Origin: Candidatus Lithacetigena glycinireducens
Lineage (GTDB): Bacteria; Coprothermobacterota; HKB111
Assembly: GCA_018725485.1 (NCBI GenBank)
Contig: QLUP01000071.1
Location: 1 to 5,416 of the forward strand
Direction of reading: 5' to 3'
DNA length: 5,416 nucleotides
Below are positions 1 to 5,077 of the stretch, in pieces; within the stretch, counting starts at the first letter, position 1; each line of letters opens with the position of its first letter. The notes under the pieces are model-generated. The model was not told where the DNA came from. It did not search any database and saw nothing but the letters and a program-made list of their open reading frames with translations. The translations under genes were made by a program, and so were the position numbers.

Positions 1-56
1 AAGACAATTTGCACGCCAATACGAAATCAAATACAATACGAACCAAGAGAGACTAG

Positions 57-785
57 TTGTCTAGGGAAATGGGTACCTCTCATCTTGCCGGCAAAAATAT
101 TTTCGGAAGATTGAATAAGCGAGTAAAACAAGAAATCTACCAAAATCGAGTTATGGGAACCAAAAATTTAGTTAACACCCTCTCTATGTTGCAGCAGAAA
201 CCCAAAGTACTCGTATCTGCTTCTGCTGTCGGATACTACGGAGATCGCGGGGAAGAAGATCTTTACGAAGATTCCGGACCCGGGGGCGATTTTCTGTCTG
301 AAGTATGCGTAAATTGGGAAAAAGAGGCACAGGAAGCAGAAAAGTTTGGCATAAGAACCGTACAGATAAGAACTGCTCCCGTATTGGGACCCGGTGGCTT
401 GTTATCGAAAATATTGCCCCTTTACAAGTGGGGACTAGGCGGACCGCTTGGCCATGGCCAACAATGGTTTCCTTGGATTCATATTGAAGACATAGTGGGT
501 ATTTATACTTTTGTTATAGAGCGGGAAACAATAAAAGGTCCGGTAAACTCGTGTTCTCTGGAGATAGTCAGAAATGAGGAGTTTTCCAAAATTTTAGTTG
601 GAGTGCTGGGTCGGCCAGCATTTTTAAAAGTGCCGAAATTTGCCTTAAAACTTGTTTTGGGAGAACTTGGAAGAGAGATTTTGGCTAGCCAGAAAGTACA
701 GCCAAGAAAGCTTTTGCAAAACGATTTCTCTTTTAAATTTCCTGATTTAAAAAGCGCTCTGGAAAATATTTTAACTAAATTATGA
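57..785 (+). CDS. TIGR01777-type epimerase/SDR (YfcH-like), N-terminally truncated
   Basis: Extended short-chain dehydrogenase-like protein of the TIGR01777 family (E. coli YfcH type), a predicted cytosolic NAD(P)-dependent sugar-nucleotide-epimerase-like protein of unknown substrate. Visible family blocks are HLAGKNI (residues 9-15), the SASAVGYYGD block (54-63), the GLGGPLGHGQQWFPWIHIEDI region, and a C-terminal DUF1731-like segment from about residue 185 (GRPAFLKVP onward) to the end. Family members are about 300 residues and begin with a Rossmann GxxGxxG motif. Here homology begins directly at the LAG block, so about 55-60 N-terminal residues including the dinucleotide-binding glycine motif are missing. 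An in-frame TAG at 54-56 blocks extension upstream. The given start is TTG at 57 with a weak purine-rich stretch (45-51) before it; ATG at 69 is an alternative. The stop overlaps the next start as ATGA. Family identity is firm; an active enzyme is doubtful. Confidence 0.85.
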   Translation: MSREMGTSHLAGKNIFGRLNKRVKQEIYQNRVMGTKNLVNTLSMLQQKPKVLVSASAVGYYGDRGEEDLYEDSGPGGDFLSEVCVNWEKEAQEAEKFGIRTVQIRTAPVLGPGGLLSKILPLYKWGLGGPLGHGQQWFPWIHIEDIVGIYTFVIERETIKGPVNSCSLEIVRNEEFSKILVGVLGRPAFLKVPKFALKLVLGELGREILASQKVQPRKLLQNDFSFKFPDLKSALENILTKL

Positions 786-1633
786 ATTTTAAAATGCTTT
801 GGAAAGCCTTACTTATTCTAATTCTTTTTCTACTTTTTACTTCGTTCTGGGGTTTTTATATTTCCATAAAGCCGCCGAAAATTGTTTCCGACATTACTCC
901 CAAAGATTTGGGGCTCGATTATGAAAAGGTATCATTTGTAACAAGTGACGGCATCAAGTTAATTGGTTGGTGGTTACCGAATAAAAACCCAACCGCGAAG
1001 ACACTGATATTACTTCACGGCTATCCAGCAGATAAAGGAAATATCTTACCGGCGCTTTCCTTTCTGGCAGAAAAATATAATCTTTTACTATTTGATTTCC
1101 GTTATCTTGGCGAAAGCGGAGGCAAATACTCAACCGCCGGCGCCAAAGAAACGGAAGATCTTCAGGCGGCAATTAATTTTCTTAAGTCCCGCGGTATCAG
1201 CGAAGTAGGCGTATGGGGATTTTCTATGAGTGGAGCGGTAGCGCTAATGACCGCTCCAGAGACACCGGAAATTAAAGCGATTGTTTCCGAGTCAAGCTAT
1301 GCGGGGCTTGACTTAATGACCCTTGAGCTTTACCGAATTCCGATTTTAAAATATCCACTTGCTTATCTAACTGGTTTTTGGACAAAGATAATTTTGGGGA
1401 TTGACTTGAAAAATATTTCACCGGCTCAAAGCGCCAAAAATCTTAAAATCCCAGTTCTTCTGATCCATTCAAAAAATGACGAGGTAATTCCGTTCAGACA
1501 TGCTAAACTGCTCCAAAAGGCTCTTAAAGATAATCTAAGAGCAGAATTTTGGTTTGAAGAAAACTTAATGCATGGCCAGTTTGGCGAAGAATATCAAAAA
1601 AGAATTGAAGATTTTTTTGGAAGAAATCTCTAA
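782..1633 (+). CDS. membrane-anchored alpha/beta hydrolase
   Basis: Serine hydrolase of the alpha/beta-hydrolase superfamily, similar in layout to the YqkD/BEM46-like group; the substrate cannot be read from sequence. Residues about 6-27 form one hydrophobic helix, without a clear signal-peptidase site, so the catalytic domain is probably tethered to the membrane. The core shows the oxyanion HG motif (H79-G80), a nucleophile elbow GFSMSG with S148 as the catalytic serine, D233 in the SKNDEVIP block as the acid, and H264 in LMHGQ as the base. The triad is complete and the 283-residue length is normal, so the gene looks intact. Its ATG overlaps the preceding TGA by 4 bp (ATGA), a typical translational-coupling arrangement. 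Fifty-one bases separate it from the next gene, with no evident terminator. Hydrolase assignment is firm; whether it is an esterase, lipase or peptidase is unknown. Confidence 0.88.
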   Translation: MNFKMLWKALLILILFLLFTSFWGFYISIKPPKIVSDITPKDLGLDYEKVSFVTSDGIKLIGWWLPNKNPTAKTLILLHGYPADKGNILPALSFLAEKYNLLLFDFRYLGESGGKYSTAGAKETEDLQAAINFLKSRGISEVGVWGFSMSGAVALMTAPETPEIKAIVSESSYAGLDLMTLELYRIPILKYPLAYLTGFWTKIILGIDLKNISPAQSAKNLKIPVLLIHSKNDEVIPFRHAKLLQKALKDNLRAEFWFEENLMHGQFGEEYQKRIEDFFGRNL

Positions 1634-1684
1634 AATTATGGAACTGACGATACAGGTAAATGTAAGTTAAAATATTATTGAAAA

Positions 1685-2341
1685 ATGACCAAAAAAAACA
1701 TAATTATCTTTATTTTCATCGTCGGCTTAGTGTTTGTTTTTTGGAGTTCAGTTTTACTTCAAGATTATTTTAAGCAAGCAATTCTCTTTCTGGAGGATTT
1801 TAGCAGTCATTATCCTTGGCAGAGCGTATTTATTTTCATCAGCCTTGCGGCCATATCAACGATGTTAGCTTTTTTTTCAAGTATCTGGTTGGTTCCGCCG
1901 GCGATTGTTTTGTGGGGTAATTCCTTGACCGTCCTATTCTTGCTTTTGGGTTGGTTGATTGGCGCCTTTTTTTCTTATCTTATCGGTCAATATGGTGGCT
2001 ATCCGCTCGTTCAAAAACTCACTTCTTCCAAGCAGATTCTATATTACGAACGTCTTTTCTCAGAGAGGCTTGGTTTTTGGGTTATTTTTTTGTTTCGTTT
2101 TACATTGCCTTCCGAAATTCCGGGATATGTTTTGGGCATCATCCGGTATCCTTTTGCCAAATATTTTCTAATAACTTTCTTGGCTGAACTGCCCTACGCC
2201 ATTTATGCTGTCTATGCCATTAATGCAATTATTGAAAAAAATCCAACGGCTCTTGCTGTCGCCACCGCCGTCTGGATTGTTGCCGCATTAATTTTAACTT
2301 ATTTGTATCGAAAAAAAGTAATAAACAAAAAATATGTCTAG
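1685..2341 (+). CDS. VTT/DedA-type membrane protein (TVP38/TMEM64 family)
   Basis: Polytopic inner-membrane protein of the VTT domain family (SNARE-associated/DedA-like). Members of this family are linked to lipid scrambling, undecaprenyl-phosphate or phospholipid translocation and membrane homeostasis. Hydrophobic segments lie near residues 5-25, 45-67, 81-100, 130-150, 160-182 and 189-208. The family hallmarks are a small-residue GxxxSYxxGxxGG helix (about 93-105) and the LFRFTLPSEIPGYVLGIIR region (136-154), corresponding to the conserved Arg-x-x-x-Pro...Pro...G re-entrant motif, followed by F-x-K-Y-F. At 218 residues the length is normal. The ATG at 1685 has no clear Shine-Dalgarno sequence. 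The 3' end overlaps the next gene by 8 bp. A lipid-related methyltransferase directly behind it fits a membrane role, but the cargo is inferred only from the family. Confidence 0.85.
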   Translation: MTKKNIIIFIFIVGLVFVFWSSVLLQDYFKQAILFLEDFSSHYPWQSVFIFISLAAISTMLAFFSSIWLVPPAIVLWGNSLTVLFLLLGWLIGAFFSYLIGQYGGYPLVQKLTSSKQILYYERLFSERLGFWVIFLFRFTLPSEIPGYVLGIIRYPFAKYFLITFLAELPYAIYAVYAINAIIEKNPTALAVATAVWIVAALILTYLYRKKVINKKYV

Positions 2342-2684
2342 TTTTTTAAAAATCATTCTAAAAGATTACTGGCGAGTAGCCGCTTTTTATCCTACTCCTA
2401 AAAAAGTAGTGAAAAAAATTCTTTCTAAAGTTCCAAAAGGGACAAAATATTTTCTTGAATACGGTCCCGGTAACGGAGCTTTTACCCAAGAAATTTTAAA
2501 AAGATTGCCAAAAGATGGAAAATTATTTGCCTTTGAAACCAATCAAGATTTTATTGAAGAGCTTAAAAAAATTAAAGATTCCCGAATCGTTATTTTTATT
2601 TTAAAAAAATATTTCAAAAAAATTAATTGGTATTTTGAACCACATATTTTTCTTCCTTACTTTATCGTCTTAGCGCGAAAATAA
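2334..2684 (+). CDS. class I SAM methyltransferase, PmtA-like, apparently internally deleted
   Basis: Class I SAM-dependent methyltransferase resembling the phospholipid N-methyltransferase/rRNA-adenine-dimethylase-like group. The N-terminal half is clear: an FYPTPKKVVKKIL lead-in (18-30), SAM-binding motif I as EYGPGNGAF (42-50), and an acidic residue E68 at the end of strand 2 that would bind the ribose hydroxyls. The last part (about 89-116: LKKYFKK, then the FLPYFIVLARK end) resembles the normal C-terminus of such proteins. The protein is only 116 residues, against roughly 190-200 for complete relatives. The part that should contain motif IV (the Gly-Leu-Pro or Asn-Pro-Pro-like active-site strand) and the next helices is absent between about residues 85 and 90, without loss of frame. 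It starts inside the 3' end of the VTT gene (8-bp overlap). I judge it a likely inactive remnant or an assembly collapse; the methyltransferase family is fairly sure. Confidence 0.72.
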   Translation: MSSFLKIILKDYWRVAAFYPTPKKVVKKILSKVPKGTKYFLEYGPGNGAFTQEILKRLPKDGKLFAFETNQDFIEELKKIKDSRIVIFILKKYFKKINWYFEPHIFLPYFIVLARK

Positions 2685-2775
2685 TGCGCTGGATTAGTAC
2701 AATGACTCGTACAAAGGGCAAGGGAAGGGCTCGATGTTCATTGTTGAACTGCCTGCGTAATCCACAATGTTGATA

Positions 2776-2804
2776 TTGACGACGTATATACATATGTATA
2801 TACT
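2776..2804 (+). promoter_or_regulatory. sigma70-type promoter of mazEF
   Basis: A TTGACG -35 box (2776-2781) and a TATACT -10 box (2799-2804) are separated by exactly 17 bp. The expected start of transcription, about 7 nt past the -10 box, falls on or next to the A of the mazE ATG at 2811. The mRNA would therefore be leaderless, which agrees with the lack of a Shine-Dalgarno sequence before mazE. An alternative -35, TTGATA (2770-2775), has a 23-bp spacer and is less likely. Confidence 0.65.
2784..2803. promoter_or_regulatory. 20-bp palindromic operator of mazEF
   Basis: A perfect palindrome made of GTATATAC, ATAT, GTATATAC. Each outer GTATATAC is itself an 8-bp palindrome, and their centres are 12 bp apart, about one helical turn. 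The whole stretch from 2782 to 2803 alternates purine and pyrimidine. It overlaps the promoter spacer and five of six bases of the -10 box and ends 7 bp before the mazE ATG. This is where a MazE or MazE-MazF autorepressor would block RNA polymerase; the E. coli mazEF promoter is also known for an 'alternating palindrome'. Binding is inferred. Confidence 0.65.
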
Positions 2805-2810
2805 CTGCTT

Positions 2811-3062
2811 ATGAATATAACGACAATTCAAAAATGGGGAAACAGCTACGCGGTGCGTCTTCCAAGAACTGCAGTGCGCAGACTTAATCTACTGGCAGGT
2901 CATTCTGTAGAAATTCGTGAAGCGGCCAACGGCGAAATGCTTTCTATTATTCCAGTTACGCGGCATGCGGATTCTCTAAAAGACATGGTTGCTCGCATCA
3001 CGAAGAAAAATCGACATGATGCTGCGGATTGGGGCAACGCGGTCGGAGGGGAAGTATGGTAG
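2811..3062 (+). CDS. mazE: MazE-type antitoxin (AbrB/SpoVT fold)
   Basis: Antitoxin of a type II toxin-antitoxin pair. It neutralises the MazF endoribonuclease downstream by direct binding and, in known systems, represses the operon through its N-terminal DNA-binding domain. The N-terminal half is a swapped-hairpin AbrB fold with the family signature QKWGNSYAVRLPR (residues 7-19). The C-terminal tail (about 55-83) is the expected flexible MazF-wrapping segment; its acidic and aromatic residues (DAADWGN... EVW) resemble the toxin-binding tail of E. coli MazE. The 83-residue length is typical. The gene starts at ATG 2811 without a Shine-Dalgarno sequence, fitting a leaderless transcript. Its last codons overlap the mazF start by 7 bp and contain the mazF ribosome-binding site, so toxin translation is probably coupled to antitoxin translation. 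Confidence is high. Confidence 0.93.
   Translation: MNITTIQKWGNSYAVRLPRTAVRRLNLLAGHSVEIREAANGEMLSIIPVTRHADSLKDMVARITKKNRHDAADWGNAVGGEVW
3045..3050 (+). promoter_or_regulatory. strong ribosome-binding site deciding the mazF start
   Basis: GGAGGG, followed by a further G at 3051, sits about 5 nt before ATG 3056, inside the last codons of mazE. It is the only near-consensus Shine-Dalgarno sequence I see in the window. It selects 3056 rather than the in-frame ATG at 3029, which would add nine residues absent from MazF relatives. Confidence 0.7.
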
Positions 3063-3409
3063 CAAAACGCTCATACATCCCTGATCGTGGCGACATTGTG
3101 TGGTTGGATTTCAATCCCATTCGCGGACATGAACAGGGAGGGAGACGTCCAGCACTCGTCGTTTCTTCTGGTAAATACAATGCGAAGTCAGGACTGGCGC
3201 TCGTATGCCCAGTCACTTCGCACCCGAAAGGGTATCCGTTTGAAGTTGAATTTGTTGCCAGAGTGGCACAGGGGGTAATTCTTGCCGATCAAGTCCGCGG
3301 AATAGATTGGAAGCAACGCAAAGCAGAAAAAATCGGTGTTGTCTCCGAATCAGTGGTAACTGAAGTACAGGAATACATAAAGAAGCTTATCATAGATGTT
3401 ACAATTTGA
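3056..3409 (+). CDS. mazF: MazF-type endoribonuclease toxin
   Basis: Sequence-specific, ribosome-independent mRNA interferase of the MazF/PemK family, cytosolic, inhibited by MazE. From ATG 3056 it is 117 residues and follows E. coli MazF closely: YIPDRGDIVWLDFNP (7-21), EQGGRRPALVVS (26-37), CPVTSHPKGYPFEV (51-64), and ILADQVRGIDW (near 80-90). The catalytic pair of E. coli MazF, R29 and T52, corresponds to R31 and T54 here, so the toxin should be active. The nearest relatives by motif cut at ACA-type sites, but specificity cannot be read from sequence. The start overlaps mazE by 7 bp; a longer reading from ATG 3029 is possible but lacks a matching ribosome site. lysS begins 5 bp after its stop, with no terminator between. 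Confidence 0.95.
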   Translation: MVAKRSYIPDRGDIVWLDFNPIRGHEQGGRRPALVVSSGKYNAKSGLALVCPVTSHPKGYPFEVEFVARVAQGVILADQVRGIDWKQRKAEKIGVVSESVVTEVQEYIKKLIIDVTI

Positions 3410-3414
3410 GCAGT

Positions 3415-4866
3415 ATGGCTTTGCTTGAAACGATACGCGCCGAAAGAATAGCGAAAATAGCCCGTCTCAAGGAAGCGGGCATGGACGCGTATCCGGCTCG
3501 GACGAGCCGCACGCATGCCGTTGATTTGTTTCTTGAGAATCATGAGACGCTGGAGAAGAATAGCGAGCAAGTCATGCTCGCCGGGCGCGTGATGTCCATA
3601 CGCGAGCATGGCGGTTCGCTTTTTGTCGACATTTTCGACGGGACGAAAGGGCAATGCTATGTGCAATGCGACAAGCTCGGAGAATCATCGTACGACCTCT
3701 TCGGCGACACGGTGGACACGGGTGACATCGTCGAGTTCGCCGGCATGGCGTTTACGACCAAGCGCGGCATGCCGTCCTTAGACGTGACCGGATGGCGCAT
3801 GCTCGCCAAGTCGCTGCGGCCCCTGCCGGACGAATGGTTTGGCATCAAAGACGAGGATGAACGATATCGGAAACGTTATCTGGATATCTTACTCACCAAA
3901 GACCTTGTCGAGCGCATAAAACGGCGTTCCACGTTTTGGAATGTTATTCGTTCATATCTTCTCGAACGAGATTTTATTGAGGTAGAGACGCCCGTGCTCG
4001 AGACGACAACCGGCGGCGCCGATGCGCGCCCGTTCGAGACGCATCACAACGCGCTCGATATGGATGTGTATCTGCGCATCTCCGTCGGAGAACTCTGGCA
4101 GAAGCGGCTCATGGTCGCCGGACTTCCAAAGGTGTTTGAGATCGGGCGCGTATTCCGCAACGAAGGCATGTCGCATGAACATGCGCAGGACTACACCGCG
4201 ATGGAATTCTATGAAATATTTAAAGACTATGAAGCGGGCATGGAAATGATCACCGACCTGTATCGCATCATTGCCGACAAGGTTTACGGTACTCGTGTTT
4301 TCACAATCAAAGATTGTACAATCGATTTTGACAAAGCGTGGGAGACGTATGACTTCTGCACATTGATGCTTAAGGAATACGGTCTTGATCCGCGTGATGA
4401 AGAAGCAAACTGGTCGGCTGTGTTGGAGAAAAGAAACATCCCATTTGAAAAGAATGTCGGTATCGAACGTTTGGTGGATATCGCGTGGAAACAAATCCGA
4501 AAAACCTTATCCGGCCCGGGATTTCTCATAAATGTGCCGGTGTATATGGAACCGCTCGCGAAGAAGAGCGTGAAAGACCCGCGAGTTGTAGAACGCTTCC
4601 AGGTTATGCTCGCTGGTTCCGAAATGGGGAAAGGATTCAGCGAGTTGAACGACCCTGTTGACCAGGCCGAGCGCTTCAAGCGCCAACAGCAGTTGCGCGA
4701 GGCAGGCGACGAAGAGGCACAGATGTCAGATGTTGAATTCGTCGAAGCACTTGAATACGGGATGCCACCTGCGTTCGGCTTTGGCGTTTCAGAACGTTTA
4801 TTCAGCTTTCTCGAAGGAGTTTCGGTTCGTGAGGGGCAAATCTTCCCGTTGATGCGTCCACGATGA
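3415..4866 (+). CDS. lysS: lysyl-tRNA synthetase, class II
   Basis: Activates lysine with ATP and charges tRNA-Lys in the cytosol; essential. From ATG 3415 it has 483 residues. An N-terminal OB-fold anticodon-binding domain (about 50-135, with VMLAGRVMSIREHGGSLFVDIFD) precedes the class II catalytic core. Motif 1 is around FIEVETPVLE (187-196), followed by GGADARPFETHHNALDMDVYLRIS. Motif 2 contains FEIGRVFRNEG (242-251). Motif 3 is GFGVSERLF (455-463) with catalytic R461. Departures from usual LysRS are HEHAQDYTAMEF for the common RHNPEFTMMEF pattern, ELWQKRL for ELYLKRL, and SERL for IDRL. These suggest a divergent CPR-type clade. TTG at 3406, overlapping the mazF TGA as TTGA, is an alternative start; only a weak GAG precedes ATG 3415. 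No promoter is visible in the 5-bp gap, so expression probably comes from mazEF or from inside it. Confidence 0.95.
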   Translation: MALLETIRAERIAKIARLKEAGMDAYPARTSRTHAVDLFLENHETLEKNSEQVMLAGRVMSIREHGGSLFVDIFDGTKGQCYVQCDKLGESSYDLFGDTVDTGDIVEFAGMAFTTKRGMPSLDVTGWRMLAKSLRPLPDEWFGIKDEDERYRKRYLDILLTKDLVERIKRRSTFWNVIRSYLLERDFIEVETPVLETTTGGADARPFETHHNALDMDVYLRISVGELWQKRLMVAGLPKVFEIGRVFRNEGMSHEHAQDYTAMEFYEIFKDYEAGMEMITDLYRIIADKVYGTRVFTIKDCTIDFDKAWETYDFCTLMLKEYGLDPRDEEANWSAVLEKRNIPFEKNVGIERLVDIAWKQIRKTLSGPGFLINVPVYMEPLAKKSVKDPRVVERFQVMLAGSEMGKGFSELNDPVDQAERFKRQQQLREAGDEEAQMSDVEFVEALEYGMPPAFGFGVSERLFSFLEGVSVREGQIFPLMRPR

Positions 4867-4888
4867 AAAGTTAAATTGAATAATTTTG

Positions 4889-4897
4889 TGCTATATT
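4889..4897 (+). promoter_or_regulatory. extended -10 promoter for tRNA-Lys
   Basis: TGC followed by TATATT forms an extended -10 element (TGn plus hexamer). A poor -35 (around 4869-4874 or 4871-4876) is compensated by the extended element. Transcription would begin near 4904-4905, about 8 nt before the mature tRNA 5' end. Confidence 0.45.
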
Positions 4898-4900
4898 TCC

Positions 4901-4916
4901 TTACGCGCTTACGCGC
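4901..4916 (+). repeat. tandem 8-bp repeat running into the tRNA 5' end
   Basis: TTACGCGC occurs twice head to tail (4901-4908 and 4909-4916). The second copy supplies the first four bases (GCGC) of the tRNA acceptor strand. It may be a small slippage duplication; the first copy lies at the predicted transcription start. Confidence 0.7.
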
Positions 4917-4985
4917 CCATAGCTCAGTTGGTAGAGCATCTCCCGTTTAAGGAGAGGGTTCCAGGTTCGAGTCCTGGTGGGCAGT
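4913..4985 (+). tRNA. tRNA-Lys (anticodon UUU), unusual loop and acceptor end
   Basis: Cloverleaf parts: acceptor 5' strand GCGCCCA (4913-4919), D stem GCTC/GAGC (4922-4925, 4934-4937) with loop AGTTGGTA, anticodon stem TCTCC/GGAGA (4939-4943, 4951-4955) with loop CGTTTAA, variable GGGTT, T stem CCAGG/CCTGG with loop TTCGAGT (4966-4972). Anticodon TTT at 4946-4948 reads AAA/AAG lysine codons, matching the lysS gene just upstream. Two oddities: position 33 is G, not the near-invariant U. The acceptor 3' strand TGGGCAG pairs only at five positions, with 1:72 (G-G) and 2:71 (C-A) mismatched unless A4983 bulges out. CCA is not encoded. The tRNA gene is firm; full function is less so. Confidence 0.88.
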
Positions 4986-5077
4986 ACATACGGTAAATAT
5001 TTATTGTAACATAATTGCTCTCTATAGACTAATCATACAACAATTGATAAGATATAAGCAAGTGTGGATAAATAATT
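4986..5077 (+). promoter_or_regulatory. AT-rich intergenic region with candidate promoter of the XRE gene
   Basis: Ninety-two AT-rich bases between the tRNA and the XRE gene. A TTGATA -35 (5044-5049) and a weak GATAAA -10 (5067-5072) are 17 bp apart, putting transcription start at or near the ATG 5078, again without room for a leader. No Shine-Dalgarno sequence is visible. A GACT (5027-5030) recalls a half-site of controller-protein boxes, but no matching AGTC partner is present. No clear terminator for the tRNA is seen. Confidence 0.35.

Larger units (their letters stand above)
2685..2810 (+). other. intergenic region at AT-rich to GC-richer boundary
   Basis: This is the largest non-coding gap, 126 bp between the methyltransferase and mazE. 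Its first two thirds hold a short direct repeat GTACAA (2697-2702 and 2709-2714), a GTTCA-TTGT-TGAAC mini-hairpin (2736-2749) with no following T-run, and a 7-bp inverted pair TGGATTA/TAATCCA (2690-2696 and 2758-2764). The last third is the mazE promoter and operator. No terminator for the upstream operon is evident. The base composition changes here. Confidence 0.6.

Noticed and set aside
2716-2729. Three GGG tracts as a G-quadruplex.
   Set aside because: Only three tracts are present; four are needed within one strand.
2736-2749. GTTCA-TTGT-TGAAC hairpin as a terminator of the first operon.
   Set aside because: The stem is only 5 bp, AT-rich and lacks a following T-run.
2684-2773. Small plus-strand frame starting at ATG 2684, overlapping the methyltransferase stop (about 29 codons).
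   Set aside because: No ribosome site and no recognisable protein pattern; it lies in the promoter region.
2688-2800. Minus-strand open frames through the mazE promoter region.
   Set aside because: They run through the palindrome and promoter, have no ribosome site, and resemble no family I know.
3289-4679. Long minus-strand open frames opposite mazF and lysS.
   Set aside because: They are antisense shadows of strongly coding mazF and lysS and show no family motifs.
4961-4985. tRNA 3' end as an att site with a second copy inside the window.
   Set aside because: No second copy of the T-arm/acceptor segment is seen near the other composition step at about 2685.
5024-5037. Controller-protein box (GACT-N3-AGTC) before the XRE gene.
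   Set aside because: Only the GACT half is present; the partner half is not, so it is not called as an operator.
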